The notes below the pieces were generated by a model. That model made no database searches and was not told where the DNA came from. It saw only the letters and a list, made by a program, of their open reading frames with translations. A stretch of 64,000 nt of DNA from Megaustenia siamemsis (Eukaryota; Mollusca; Gastropoda; Stylommatophora; Ariophantidae), in NCBI GenBank assembly GCA_032433765.1, contig JAVIAB010000073.1, forward strand, positions 69,607,087 to 69,671,086, read 5' to 3'. The translations under genes were made by a program, and so were the position numbers. Of this stretch, positions 42,131-54,704 are shown piece after piece. Numbering within the stretch: the first letter of the stretch is position 1; each line of letters opens with the position of its first letter.

Positions 42131-43150
42131 CGGAAATAGAAATGTAAACGGTTACTACAACACAAATTTATTGTTTTTATTGGTTTATTTGATAGTCGGG
42201 TCAACGCGACTTATCGTCCTAGCAACGACCATGTACTGTAACTTGTGTATTCTCTCGTTTTGCTGAAAAATATGGAGAGGATAATTGCATGATTTAAATC
42301 GATCACTTGCCAATCAGTTGGGCGTAGCTTCGATTCGCAGCAGAATGAATGGCCATTTTGTCAATAGGTGATATGAATTCTAATATTATTATTATTTGTC
42401 GTTTATTTCAGCACAGAGTTCGAGTTCGTAACGGTTTTTCAGAATGTTCACTCTTCTAGGATTTCCAGGAATTGTAAACTCTTTTGTTTGAATTGTCCCT
42501 TGTAGAAAACCTCTTAAATCGAAACGTTTATGCAGTCTTGTCTTATCTGCAAAGGTGAAGCATCCTATTTTTCGTTTTTTCTTTATATGTTAAGTTCTCC
42601 TTTGTGACTTATTGCCGGTTAATTATCACATGTACAGGGCTCGACATCACAAATCGTCACAGTTGAATAATAGAAGTCAAACCCCTGATATAATGTATAC
42701 ATGAATGTGGGGTTGGTCGAAATTGTGACTCAGGCTCCGACATTTATTGAGAATGACATGCAGACGGATAAAATATTCAATAAAACAACTACAAATCATG
42801 GTTCAGAATCACTCCTGCTTAAAACTAATGACCCTCAGCGGTCGTTTATATTCTAATTTTTAACGATACCACCTAAGCCCCTTTACAGTCCAGGAAGGAC
42901 AAAAGAATGTTGTCTACTCATTATTCTCACTTGTAATCAACTTAGTCCTAACAAATATCTCCTGCTTCTATTCTGTCTATAGTCTATTCTAGATGGTATC
43001 ATCTTACCAGGTAGTCAACTCACTCCTTTTTTCCCTCTTCCCGGGCCCGAGCTCGGCCTGGTTCTAACAAACGAACCAACTCTCGCGATTTTCCAAGTCG
43101 ACTTTTGATTCTCCTTGCTTATCATGCGAACTTCATTGGAAATCATTGTT
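42131..43150. other. no gene recognised
   Basis: AT-rich single-copy DNA as far as I can see. Confidence 0.4.
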
Positions 43151-43154
43151 ACAT

Positions 43155-43857
43155 CATCACCATCATCATCATCGAGTGCCTTCTCCGCAACGAAGGTTGG
43201 CTACCATGGATCGCCATTCTACACTGTTTCTTGCTTTGATGGTACAGGCTGTCATAGATTGACTTGTCCATCTTTTGATGTTACTCGTCCATGTTAGTCT
43301 TGGTCTGCCTCTGCCTCTTTTACCTTGTATTTTCCCTTCCAATATTACCTTTAGTAGGCTGTTGTGTCTTTTAACATGCCCCAACAATTTCATTTGTCTT
43401 GTCTTAATTGTATTTAGTAGTTCTCTTTTTATTTTCAGTTGTTTTAAAACTTCATCGTTTGTTATCTTTTGTTTCCATCCATTTCTACCTATTCTTCTAT
43501 AAATCCACATTTCAAAGGCTTCAATTTTCTGTTCTGTTTTCTTGTCTAATGTCCATGTTTCTGCACCATACAGGAATATTGAGAAGATGTAACATTTTGC
43601 CATTCTTAGTTTCAGCCCTGCTGATATTTGTTTTGTTGTTAGTATATTTTTCATGGCATTAAAATTACTTTTTGCCATAGCCATTCTTTTGTTTATTTCA
43701 GTTTTGCATTTTCCATCATTGGTTATAGTATGTCCCAGGTAGTTGTAGCTCTGGACTGTCTCCAGATATATTCCCTCAACTGTGATATTTAATTGTAGGT
43801 CTTGAGAATTTTCTTTGTTTATGATCATAGTTTTAGTATTTTTGATATTCATTGTTA
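43155..43857 (-). pseudogene. RTE-like LINE C-terminal third, well preserved
   Basis: One 227-codon open frame: SYNYLGHTITNDGKC, MAKCYIFSIFLYGAETWTLD, IYRRIGRNGWKQKI, LLGHVKRHNSLLKVILEGKI then GKRGRGRPRLTW and WRSMVANL. These are the post-RT thumb and terminal basic block of RTE-like proteins. The RT core is missing (5' truncation at 43857, inside a TSD-like ATGTTTAAAAC context I could not resolve). The 3' end runs into a CATCATCACCATCATC tail. Confidence 0.85.
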
Positions 43858-44475
43858 CTTAAAGTAGTGAAAAGTCTCGTGGTCCACGCCAGTCCACTCG
43901 AACTTTTGATTTTAGCCTTCATTATTTCCCTTTGTTTTAAACATGGTGACTTTATATTATGGTGTTATCTTAGTTAACTCTCCCAGACTTTAGCAAGAAA
44001 AGTAAAGGGAAATCAAAATAGGACAGTAAATAAAAACAGGTAAACTCAAATAGGATGACTCCATGAAAACAAGACATTGAAGATAGGGCAGTAAATAAAA
44101 CAATTCAGGATAAAATCTAAGGAAGACAACCATTGTAAGGCACTCAGATAGAGGCAGTAAAGATAAGAACGTGTATTATTCACTATCTTCTTTTGCATTT
44201 CGTCGGTGAGAGAAAGTGAGGTTTTATTCTTGGCAATGTTTCTTGTCCCGTTTAGGAGGTCGTCCCCTACCTCCCTGTTTGGTGCATCCGGTTGTTGATG
44301 CTAGTTGAGATTGCTTTTGGATATTATCCGCGATACTGCCTAAGTGAGTGGCACAGAACGGGTGTTACGACCATTCTTTTCATAATTTCTTCAACTGACA
44401 AAAAGAACAAACAAACAAGATGAGACAGTGTAATATAATACAATGAAGGTAAAGGTAGACAAATATGTAAGGATA
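43858..44475. other. no gene recognised
   Basis: Nothing supported. Confidence 0.4.
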
Positions 44476-44489
44476 TTACTTGACAAATA

Positions 44490-44722
44490 CTTCAATGCTT
44501 TGGATGATAATGGCGATGAATATGATACGCAAAGTAAGATAAGACAAGCTGGATGACGATGATGATAATGACGATGATACGCAAAGTAAGATAGGGCAAA
44601 CTAAATGATGATGATGATAATGACGATGAATATGATAATCAAAGTAAGATAGGGCAAGCTCGATGACGATGATGATAATGACGATAAATATGATACGCAA
44701 AGTAAGACAGGGCAAGCTTATA
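44490..44722 (+). repeat. about 60-bp minisatellite rich in GATGATGAT, 4 units
   Basis: Unit includes GATACGCAAAGTAAGATAGG, GCAAGCT and a GATGATGATAATGACGATGA block. Confidence 0.85.
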
Positions 44723-45290
44723 ATTGTAACTGTTTCTGTAGGCAGTGTGTGAGCACACGTCATGTTAGAATAGTTGTTTTTTTTTTAAAATACAATATGG
44801 GGTAACAGTTATCTGGTACTTGTTGTCGTCCTGTGATAGCGCAAAATCACGTTCTGTGATGACAGCAGACATTTGTACAGTAGAACTTAACCTCGGCTAG
44901 TTTCTCAAACAAGGAGAGTTAAATCGGTCGATACTCTTGTTCTGGTTTCTGGAACAGGAAGATGTTAGCATGCACAGGGGAATGCTGGTTACCGATGACG
45001 TAAGCTGTAAGTCAAGATGCTGTGGTCGGGAGTTGTCTAGGGTAGCAGTCAATAATGATGTACAAGCAAGACAAAGATGTTAGTGATAGAAGAAAAAGCA
45101 AGTGAGTATTAAAAAAAAAAGAGAAGCGGAGAAAATAAACCGTATTTGAATATTTTCAAAACACTCTTCTGCTCGATCAACGATACGTCCCTTTGTTGTA
45201 AAAAAAAAAAAAAAAAATTTAAAAACCTATCTTTATGGCATTATCCTATTTTGGGGTCTGCAGATGAAATGTATAATACCGGAGAATATA
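44723..45290. other. no gene recognised
   Basis: Two A/T runs only. Confidence 0.4.
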
Positions 45291-45465
45291 GGCCGCTTGT
45301 CCGGTGCAGTCGCCACGAGGAATTCAGGTCTGAGTATTTATTTCACCCTCGATATAGAAAAACTCTTTACCCGACTGTGATTCGAACTAGCGTTATCCTG
45401 GTTTGAAACTCAACAATTTATCGATTCAGCCACCGCTCTCTGGCTTGTCAACCATGAAAACCGTG
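45290..45465 (-). mobile_element. possible tRNA-derived SINE (family D)
   Basis: Minus strand: GAGCGGTGGCTGAATCGATA (box A-like), then CTAGTTCGAATCACAG (box B-like) 45 bp later, as in a Ser/Leu-type tRNA head. Single copy in the window, no TSD seen. Confidence 0.4.
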
Positions 45466-45816
45466 ATAATTGGCGTAGGACCTAATTACAGAGTGTCATT
45501 GTTTACACCAAAATGCGATAGACAAAATCTGCGCCTCCAGCATTACATTTGTGGGCACCGGATTGCCCTCCCTTGATGATTGCTACTCGTTCGGCAGGAC
45601 GGATTGGTTAATTTCCAGGACCACCAAGTAGAGCTGGAGTAAGCTCCTCATAAGCTTTGGTTAATTGATTAAGGCAGTCGCAGAAAATCTGAATCGATAA
45701 CCACTTTCAGTCCATGCGATGTAAGGCGTATTGGCCCATTAAACAAACTATCAACATTAGCGTAACAAGAGCAACGAGGTAGTAGCCAGCGCCGGATTTG
45801 GACTTCCTGCGGCACT

Positions 45817-46090
45817 AAAATAAATGAAACTCTGAGGCCCCTTATTAACAACACCAGGAAATCTCTATCACAGATTACAATGTAAACAAATATGTAGCAC
45901 TATGCTTGGCTAAGATAAATGAAGCTCTGAGGCCCCTTGTTAACAACACCAGGAAATCTCTATCACAGATTACAATATAAACAAATATGTGGCACTATGC
46001 TTGGCTAAGATAAATGCAACTTTGAGGCCCCTTGTTAACTAATGAACACCTGAAGATCTCTATCACATATTACAACATAAACAAATGTAA
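45817..46090 (+). repeat. 95-bp direct repeat, 3 units
   Basis: TAAATGAAGCTCTGAGGCCC repeats at exact 95-bp spacing (45831, 45926, 46021), followed by CTATCACAGATTACAA and ACAAATATGTGGCACTATG. Confidence 0.9.
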
Positions 46091-46892
46091 GCCCCCCTCG
46101 GATTGTAGGGCCCTGATCGCGTAGCTTATTTAGCCTAGGCCTAAATTCGATTCAGATATCAGCTATGTCAAGTGATCACTTCATGATCTCAAGTACCTGT
46201 TTCCAACCATACACGGAACTTGTGAAGGTTGTTTAGATAGCAATCACAATCTCACATTATGGTGCTACAGAGATCCTTGTCCCAGAACTTTTTGGTCTAA
46301 CAAAAAGCTTACCGGAACCCTATCACAACATCGGTAAAACGAGAACACCGTCATTGTAGCTCGTTTCAAATCACTTGCCCAACTTCAAAACACTATTGCT
46401 CAGTAACCGTTTGTTAAAAACTGTTGAAATTTTCCAAATGTTATTAGAATGCAAAAGACCCTTCAAATGTATATTTAACAAATATCTTGCAGCTGCAGTT
46501 TTCTTAAAGCGGCGAATTTCTTTGATGTTTGTCAAAATTGTAAATTGTGAACCCCTAAATAATAGAAATTACCGTAGTTGCTGGTCTATGATTAATTTTC
46601 ACTAGGTAAAGGCGTGGCCGTAATGGGGAAATACCAGGAGAATTATTGTCTTCTCAATTCGAGGACGGACGATAATATCAAGGTATACCTGTATGTCCAA
46701 TTTTCATAGTTGTGTGGTCCTGAAAAGGACAGTTTGTTGAACTAATTTAAGGTAATATAGGGGCCAAAATTGTGGGGGCTATATACTTTCATTCTGAATC
46801 AGACGAGTCTAAAAGATTAATAACTATTTGGGGTTGAACATTCCACAAACCATCATTTTTTCCAATATTCCTCTTCCTGTTTTAAGACGTGG

Positions 46893-47780
46893 TCATTTAG
46901 CCCAATAATCTTTGTCTATATTTAATAAAGCGAGATTAGCAAGAGTCTTTACATCGCATATTTTGAATGTTGTATTTTCATCTGCCACTTGTCCTTTTAA
47001 TTTTGCCCAGATTAGTTCTATTGGATTTAAATGAGCATGGTAAGGTGGCAGCCTCAAACTTATATGACCGCGCTCTTGGATAATCTTATCTATTTGAAAA
47101 ATCGTTGTCCTTTGTTTTTGCTTTACTAGAGATTGTAATTCAGGTTTTAAGTACATGTTATTAAATTGTATGTGCTCCTTTGTGAGCCATATCTTAATAG
47201 CATCTTTTGTACTGGATGACGTCGGGACTTTATCTTCAAGTGCAACAATGTTGTGGTACGCTGTATTGTCCATTATTAGGCAAGATGGTCGATCTAGTGA
47301 TGGGAGAACAGAATTTTCAATCCAATGTCTAAATATGTGACCATTCATCTCAGAGTGATAATCCCGATTGTGTATGGATTTTGAAAGAAAAATGAGCTCT
47401 GCATTCTGTATTAGTCCATGTTGTCGACTACCTGCATGAGCAATTATCAAGCGTTGTCCTTTGCTGCTAGGTATTAATCTCTTAATCTTTCCATCTGATG
47501 ACTGCCATTCCCTTTGGTTAGTGTGGTGAGCATTGATCCATGTTTCATCCAAGTACACAATATCATAACCTTGCTTGCGAACCTCTTTTACTTCACGTAA
47601 GTACTTGCTTCTCATGACTACTATATGTGGCTTCTCACAGATGATGTTTCGTCCATTGGAATATTTTCTGAATGTAAAGCCTGCAGCTCTCACATTCCTC
47701 CATAATGTAGACTTTGATATTTCAATACTGTTGTTCTTTTTCAGCGATACTTTTAATTTTTCATATTGTAACAGTTTCAT
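46893..47780 (-). pseudogene. DDE transposase, catalytic part
   Basis: 295 codons. Catalytic residues: D78 in VYLDETW, D171 in CLIMDNTAYHN and E255 in LPPYHAHLNPIELIW. The second Asp and the Glu are separated by 83 residues, far more than the 34-41 of classical Tc1/mariner but matching the DD82E-type group described as Sailor (from memory). N-terminal STLWRNVRAAGFTFRK is the usual second DNA-binding helix and linker of this group. It needs the N-terminal frame at 47761-48120, with which it overlaps by 20 bp in another frame; a one-base indel best explains the split. Confidence 0.8.
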
Positions 47781-48120
47781 TCATACCCAACATTTTGCGA
47801 ATTTCACTTCTAATAAGTTCACTGTCGAAATTATCCAACATTTTTGCTCTTCCTTGTGATTTTGTATATTTTGAACATTGACGGTCACGTGCTTGAATCC
47901 AGCGATTAAATGACCGTTTAGATAAATCCAAAATGTGTCTTGTCCTATTCTCAGGGTTTTCTAAAGAATGAAATAATCTTCCTCGTTTAGCCTCTTTGCA
48001 AAAATAGTCATACATTTTTATTGCGATGTTTTGTAAACTGCAGAATTTCATTTTAAGACTCATGATAAATGTTATCGTTCCACGTCTACACCTATGAATG
48101 AACGGAAATGGAACACACAA
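47761..48120 (-). pseudogene. DDE transposase, N-terminal part
   Basis: Codons from about 48063 (MSLKMKFCSL) form the helix-turn-helix DNA-binding part: DLSKRSFNRWIQ and ELIRSEIRKMLGMNE lead straight into the catalytic frame one base out of register. The first 19 codons at 48120 are probably not translated. Part of the same single gene as 46893-47780. Confidence 0.7.
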
Positions 48121-48437
48121 TTTCTCAAGTGTCTAATTGTGTCAAAAAACCCACGTTGAAAGTGTGCAAACACGTCAATTTTACCGTGTATGGATTTTTA
48201 CTCGCTATTTTTAACTTAAAATACTGTAAACATTAAGTTTGACTACATCAATGGGTCGTTATAAATTTATATAAATCAAATAAGCAACAATAATAACCAA
48301 ATGTTTTTTTTTTAAATGAAATTAATTCCCTGTTGGGTTCTAATCATTATAACTTTACATGCAAATTTTGAACAACTTACAACAAGCGGTTAAAAAGCTA
48401 TCGATTTTAAAATTTGGGCACGAGTTATGAAACAAGC

Positions 48438-48454
48438 TATAGTATTAAGATTAT
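48438..48454. other. TA target duplication and flank of the Tc1/mariner element
   Basis: TA at 48438-48439 pairs with TA at 46357-46358. Confidence 0.7.
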
Positions 48455-49010
48455 GTCTATCTATTGACTTTTCGAGCCGTAGCCGGTCCATAGGGCTTAG
48501 ACCCAGATATTCTTTCTCTTATCTAAATTTTTATTCTAGTAGTTTTCAATCCTTCAAAAGATCTTTTATCAAATCTCGCCATTTGTTTCTGTTCTGTGCA
48601 AGCAACTCTATCTCATTGAGGGAGCCGATACCTGCTGCTCTTGCATCTCTTATCAATGTTCTTCTCAGTGTCTCTCTGGGTCGGCCTCTTTTCCTCTTAC
48701 ATTTTGTTTCCCACATGAGGGCTTGCTTTGCTATTCGGTTATTATCTCTCCTCATCACATATCCAACATATGACCATCATCTTTTCTTGATTACTGAAGA
48801 TATTTGTGATTAATTGGCGATTTCTCTAATTTTCTCCTTGGTTTTGAATTCATTCTACGCTATACCAAGTATTTTCCTTAGACATTTATTTTCGAATGCG
48901 TTCAACTTTATTTCTATGTCTCTTGTTGTTTTCTTGTTGGTTTTCAGTTTGATCCAAGGTGGATGATCTGTTTTCCTCCCGCTTGGTATAGAACCGTTGA
49001 TCAGAGATTT
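48455..49010 (-). pseudogene. LINE C-terminal fragment
   Basis: Minus-strand YVMRRDNNRIAKQALMW, KRKRGRPRETLRRTLIRD and LLAQNRNKWRDLIKDLLKD: the terminal basic block and Trp-Arg-x-x-Val/Ile end of RTE-like LINE proteins. Upstream it decays into stops. Confidence 0.75.
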
Positions 49011-49439
49011 AACAAGCCGCTATCGTAAAACCACTTCTTGTCAATGAAACGTAGACCTGATACAGAATTAAGATTACAGGCCTCTAAAGCACTGGTCTAC
49101 TACATGTATATTGTTATCAGCGACCAAAACTTTATAATTTAAACTCGTGGTAGTCCTAGCTTCCTGTATATATGTAATAGTTATCTCGGGACAGTTAAAA
49201 TCATAAGTTTATCGGAACTCGTTCTGAGCAGTTCTGACTGAAAAAAAAAAAAAAAAATTGTCTGGTCTTAAAGAGAAGAGACTGTTAAGATGTTGGCACC
49301 GTGGATGTGGTGCCGTGGACAAAGTTGTTTGTCACTGATATTTTAGTCTTTTTGGTTATTTTTTATTTATTAAATTAAACCTGTATATGATTTTTCTATA
49401 CCTCGCACATCAAAATTGATTAGAAGAAGTTATAGCTTT

Positions 49440-49737
49440 TACTCGTACATTATAAATTATAAAATAGAATTTCATTGTACATGATTAGATAGAAGAAGTT
49501 ATAGTTATGATTCGTACATTATAAATGATTAGATAGAAGAAGTTATAGTTATGATTCGTACATTATAAGTGATTAGATAGAAGTTCATTATAAATTATTG
49601 TATAGAACACCTTATAGTTATGATTCGTACATTATAAATGATTAGACAGAACACGTTATAGTTATGATTCGTACATTATAAATGATTAGACAGAACACGT
49701 TATAGTTATGATTCGTACATTATAAATGATTAGATCT
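49440..49737 (+). repeat. 44-bp satellite, left block
   Basis: Unit GATTAGATAGAAGAAGTTAT then AGTTATGATTCGTACATTATAAAT, about 7 units. The same unit resumes at 51556-51650 beyond a LINE insertion. Confidence 0.9.
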
Positions 49738-50338
49738 TCTTCTTCCCTTCCTCATTTTCCTTTCAGCGTCGAGGGGAGATATAATTTACGGTCTTTTGCT
49801 CTTCTGTTGGCCTCAGCTGCTATGTTTCTTAGTGCTTCTGATATTCAATCGATCCATCTTTTTCGTGGTCGACCCATGGGTCTGGTGCTCTAGCAACGTT
49901 TATTGATACCTTGTTATGCTGTGTTTTGATCACTCTGCCTTGTCACGTGGCCAAACCATCTTATCTGTTGTTTCTTTATATATTCTATGGCGGGGGCTAT
50001 TCCTAGCTTTTTTCTCAGTTCTTCATTTCTGATCTTGTCTCTCAGGCTGTTTCCTGTCATTCGTCTAACACATTTCATCTCTGTAGAGGTTATTTTTCTT
50101 ATTGTTCTTGCATCTAGGGTCCAGGTCTGGCTTTGGTAGCACAACGTTGGGATGAAGATTGTATTGGACAGTGGCCGTTTTGCCTCTAGAGTTATTTACT
50201 TGTTGGACAATAGTGGTGATAACTGTCCGATGATTTGACAAGCTTTGATGCATCTTGAGTCTATCTCTGCTGTTTGAGAACTGTCGGTTGTCACTAAACT
50301 GCCTAGGTATTTCAATTCTTCTACCTGTTTTAGTTATA

Positions 50339-50386
<48 letters not shown>

Positions 50387-50421
50387 CGTGGTATGTTTAC
50401 GTGTTAATGGACGAAACAAAA

Positions 50422-50454
50422 GTCGACGTTTCGGCCAAGTAGGCCTTCATCTGG
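50422..50454 (-). ncRNA. hammerhead-like motif in Penelope 3' region
   Basis: Minus strand: CAGATGA, stem AGGCC-TACTT-GGCC, GAAA, CGTC. The first base of the canonical CTGATGA core is changed, so activity is doubtful. Confidence 0.4.
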
Positions 50455-50937
50455 ACGAACAACAAACACAAATATATATATATATAAGGATATATTAACA
50501 AATTTAACTACATGGCGATAATATGCTAGATACTCAAGAGAGGAAAATAAAAAAAGGGGTCACTTCCCTGTGTTCCTGAGCGTGGTCAGTCTTCAAATGA
50601 ACTAAATTGATACCACAGGGTGACCAACTATAAATCTCACTGACCAGACTGTCAAGTGAGAAGAAAGGAAGGGTTCTAAAAATATGGGGAGGTGGGTACA
50701 GGATATGTATAAACTATGCAAATCTAACTCTGTGTGTGCACCCCGAACCGATGTGTAAAAATAAACATGTGCATGTAACAATGCATGCGTACAAGCATAA
50801 ATCAGCATATGTATTGCCACAAGGCCCACAAAAGAAAAACCCAAAGGAGCCCAAATGTGCCAATACATGTGCAGACAAACATATCCACATGTATATGTTC
50901 AGATGCACATGGGGGTATGAAATATGTAGTGGGTGTC

Positions 50938-51435
50938 CTATGTGTATGAGAGTGATATGTTCATACCTTGGGGGGACAGCGAACCCAACTGGGCAATAAG
51001 GCAATTCTCAAGGGCGAACCGGCTGCGATTGCTGGAGTGACATGAGGCAATGCCAGTAACTTGCATGTCGGGTTTGCCACTATGGCCAGGGGAGTTGAAA
51101 TGGGCCGACACCGGGCTGCCAGTCTTTTGCTCAACATCACGAAGATGTTCACAAAATCTTTCACTCAAGCGTCGTCCACTTTCACCCACATACGTCATCT
51201 GGCAATGCTTACATATTATGGCGTAGATGATATTCCGTGACACACAAGTAAACCCCTCCTTGATGTCGAATCGCTTATTAGGGAACAAGACCGAATCGGT
51301 GCAAAGCACGTAGTCACAAGTTCTGCAAACTCGACGTCCACAAGGAACAGTACCAAGGTGTTTGTGGTTTGAGCGGGGGAGGCGGCTAGTGACAAGAATG
51401 TCTCTCAGACTCCTGTCGCGTTTGAAGGCTACCAA
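50938..51435 (-). pseudogene. Penelope-like RT C-terminus with GIY-YIG endonuclease
   Basis: 165-codon open frame. The linker has a Cys-rich knuckle (CGRRVCRTCDYVL). The nuclease follows: the GIY equivalent is in NIIYAIICKHC, YIG is in MTYVGESGRRL, then the catalytic RLSERFCEHLRD with its Arg and His, and the late Glu in FALENCLI. Spacing fits the Penelope GIY-YIG family, whose CCHH zinc site between the motifs is visible as C-K-H-C. The RT domain is missing because the insertion is 5'-truncated, so no functional protein is expected. Confidence 0.85.
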
Positions 51436-51555
51436 AGGAGGTAACCTGTTTTAGTTGCCTGCTTTCTATTGTTATGTTGATGTTCTGTTTCTCTTTTGCG
51501 ACATTCGTGATTTCTGTTTTATTGATGTTGATTTTCATGTTGTATTTTCAATGTT

Positions 51556-51650
51556 TAGATAGAAGAACGTGTAGTTATGATTCGTACATTATAAATGATT
51601 AGAAGACTCTAAAGTTATGACCCGTGCATTATAATTGATTAGAGAAAGTT
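51556..51650 (+). repeat. 44-bp satellite, right block
   Basis: Two diverged units of the array at 49440-49737. Confidence 0.75.
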
Positions 51651-51995
51651 AAAGCTGACATTTTAATAACATGTGTTGTGGAGATTTGAATATCCGACAC
51701 CAGCAAGTTTCAAAGTATTCAATCTTTGAAATGCTACATGCCGGACACATTAATGCACACAAAATATCACCAACACAGAGATTAAACCACAAAATTCACG
51801 TTTGTGTCTGGTGTCATTCCGGGCTCAAAACTCTCGGTAGCTTTTGGATTGAAACTGGTCAGCGACAGGAGGCTAACTGGCTGAATAAGGTTGAGAGAGT
51901 CACAGGTGTTCAAGATTCTACTCCAATCTCCATGAGTCCCTGGATGAGAGAACCACAAGTGATCAATATTCTATTACAAAGTTGGAAGTTTCTGG
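51651..51995. other. no gene recognised
   Basis: An open plus-strand frame begins at 51671 but has no motif and runs into a minisatellite. Confidence 0.35.
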
Positions 51996-52262
51996 ATGAG
52001 GGAACCACAAGTGATCATTATTCTATTCCACTCCCCATGGAGTCCCTAGATGATCAAGATTCTATTCCACTCCCCATGGAGTCCCTAGATGATCAAGATT
52101 CTATTCCACTCCCCATGGAGTCCCTAGATGATCAAGATTCTATTCCACTCCCCATGGAGTCCCTATATGAGGTACCACAAGTGATCAAGATTATATTCCA
52201 CTCCCCATGGAGTCCCTTGATGAGGTACCACAAGTGATCAAGATTCTATTCCATTCCCCATG
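51996..52262 (+). repeat. 39-bp minisatellite, about 6 units
   Basis: Unit GATTCTATTCCACTCCCCAT followed by GGAGTCCCTAGATGATCAA. A multiple of three, hence an open frame repeating SIPLPMESLDDQD. Not considered a gene. Confidence 0.92.
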
Positions 52263-53085
52263 ATGTCCCTGGAAGTAGCCAAGCCAGTGTCACCAAGCCA
52301 TGAATATAAAGAAATCGACAGGGAAAGCAACATGATAACCAAAATAATGTAATCACAAAAACAAACCCTTGAAGGAAAATAGCAGGAAAAAGAATGAAAG
52401 TTGACATCAAAAGATGTTAAGAACAATAACAAGAGAGGCAATTACAGCAGACATCAACTTATGACAGTGAGAAACTATTCTACGAAATGGGACCTATTTC
52501 AAGGTAAACTGTGAGCTCTGAGTAACGTTTTACTGCATTGGAAGGATAATGCTGATGATGATGATACCATCCACCCCATGAACTGTTTACTCTACGCACC
52601 ACTTCTGTGGCAGAAAACAAATCAAATTTGGCAGGAAATCTACAGAGCAATAAACACATACCTCTTGATTCACCACAAGCCCCCAGGGTCTATCTACAAT
52701 TGATTTCTACTCACAGGATGAGTTAACCTGGCAAGGACAGTCACGCGGGAATAATTGTGTGTAGTCCTGACATAATTGTCATCTGGATATTGTATCTCGT
52801 GACGATGTTATTTCTCTTAACGTGCAATGTAAAAACAGTATTTCAAATCGTGACAATCGTACATTTTTTTTTTAATGTCCATAGTTAATAAATACAAGTA
52901 GATGCAAAAATAATGTAAACATTGCACAACAGTAAGGCAAAAAAACCCGGCAGATAAGACTCCCCAGTGGCAGGGTTCTCAAACAATTTTGCTTTTTGGG
53001 CCATCACTTGAGTTTATTTGTGCAACCCCACTCTTGATGGTTGCTATTGATCGTAAAATTACAGATAGTTAAGTTACTGTATAAC
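52263..53085. other. no gene recognised
   Basis: Nothing supported. Confidence 0.4.
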
Positions 53086-53185
53086 TATATGCCCGTGTGT
53101 TACCGGGGCCTCATTATGAGGGAAGTAAAGAATAGTGACACTGTGACCTTCCAGGCATGTCGTAAGAGGCGACTAAGGAGTTTGA
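53086..53185 (+). repeat. second copy of the CGTAAGAGGCGACTAAGGA-containing repeat
   Basis: CCCGTGTGTTACCGGGGCCT, then 45 bp later the 19-mer (53161-53179). Matches 41670-41770. Confidence 0.65.
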
Positions 53186-53344
53186 TCGATGGCTTGACAA
53201 GCTGTCATTGTAAAAAGTTTTGTTATGGAAACTGCCATAGATTTTAGAAGCAGCGATCTCTGCAATATGTGTCATTTTGGCACGCAAGGTTTCTGTCTTT
53301 GAGATTGTGGTTCTGCCCTATGTGCCGTCTTTGGCTCGAAATGA

Positions 53345-53955
<611 letters not shown>

Positions 53956-53984
53956 ATAAATACAACTATAAATATATTAATAAA

Positions 53985-54283
53985 TAGTGAAGAAAAGGAA
54001 CCAGAGCTTATGCAAGATGAAGTTTGTTCAACAACAAACAATTTGAAGAGAGAGAAGTCACCAAGAAGAGATGATACCCCAAATGAATTCATCCAAGCTG
54101 GAGGGGAGGCCAGCGTTCGCATTTACCATACACAGCGTGCGAAGATCTGGAAAAATACAAGACTGGCCAAAAGCCTGGAAAAGATCAATGCACATCCCCA
54201 TCCAAAGAAAGGAAAATCTGAAGCTGTCTTCCAACTACAGAACTATTGCCCTAATAAGCCATGCTAGCAAAATCACATCATGA
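53985..54283 (+). pseudogene. RTE-like LINE, RT N-terminal fragment
   Basis: Plus strand, two frames: LKREKSPRRDDTPNEFIQAG and then KIQDWPKAWKRSMHIPIQRK with NYRTIALISHASK, the first RT blocks of RTE-like LINEs. Breaks off at about 54280. Confidence 0.8.
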
Positions 54284-54699
54284 ATAAGATCTCTCTCTCT
54301 CTCTCTTTGCGTTCAGGACTTAATCAGAGTAAGGATTCCAGACTCTCATATGAAGTCTGCTGTCAGGCTAAGTGTGTTGATCACACAGACAGAAGATCAC
54401 AAATAGAGTCTGTCAGATCCACTCTGACTGAACACCCGTTAATACGTTGCACTGTGTTATGCGCCAGTGGCCCAGTGCATCCGATTTCAGCCAGCATTTT
54501 GCCTTCTGCCCTGGGGCTGGTCTGATCAACAAGTTACGGATTGAAAGGGCGATAGTTGCAAATATAATAAGATAACAAGAAAGTTAGAACAAAAACTTCT
54601 TATAGCTTATAGTTCAAGCAGGCTTCAGACATTGTAGAGGTACCCGGGACCACATCTTTAACACGAGAAACATCCTTGAGAAGTGTAGGGAATACAAGG
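54284..54699. other. no gene recognised
   Basis: Short CT run at 54290-54306. Possible weak RT-like peptide at 54610-54700 (QAGFRHCRGTRDHIFN-type), which would be a further LINE relic. Confidence 0.4.
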
Positions 54700-54704
54700 T
54701 ACCA

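Larger units (their letters stand above)
46359..48437 (-). mobile_element. Tc1/mariner-superfamily transposon, whole but frameshifted
   Basis: 2079 bp flanked by TA on both sides (46357-46358 and 48438-48439). Inverted ends of about 75 bp are diverged but alignable: GCTCGTTTCAAATCACTTGC against GCTTGTTTCATAACTCGTGC, then CCCAA, AACCG-TTGTT and TGTT-AAA blocks in register. It encodes a DDE transposase on the minus strand in two overlapping frames. Confidence 0.82.
50336..51443 (-). mobile_element. Penelope-like element, 5'-truncated, with 13-bp TSD
   Basis: ACCTGTTTTAGTT flanks it (50323-50335 and 51444-51456). Contains the GIY-YIG endonuclease end, a long 3' region, a hammerhead-like motif and an A-run on the plus strand (50341-50377). 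Confidence 0.88.
49738..51555 (-). mobile_element. RTE-like LINE 3' part inserted in the 44-bp satellite, itself hit by a Penelope piece
   Basis: Minus-strand coding relics: CYQSQTWTLDARTIRKITST, EMKCVRRMTGNSLRDKIRNE, IEYIKKQQIRWFGHVTRQ. The 3' end CCTCGACGCTGAAAGGAAAA abuts the satellite. The upstream part continues at 51457-51555 after the nested insertion. Confidence 0.8.

Noticed and set aside
51671..52237. 188-codon protein ending in SIPLPMESLDDQD repeats
   Set aside because: The second half is a 39-bp minisatellite; the first half has no recognisable motif.
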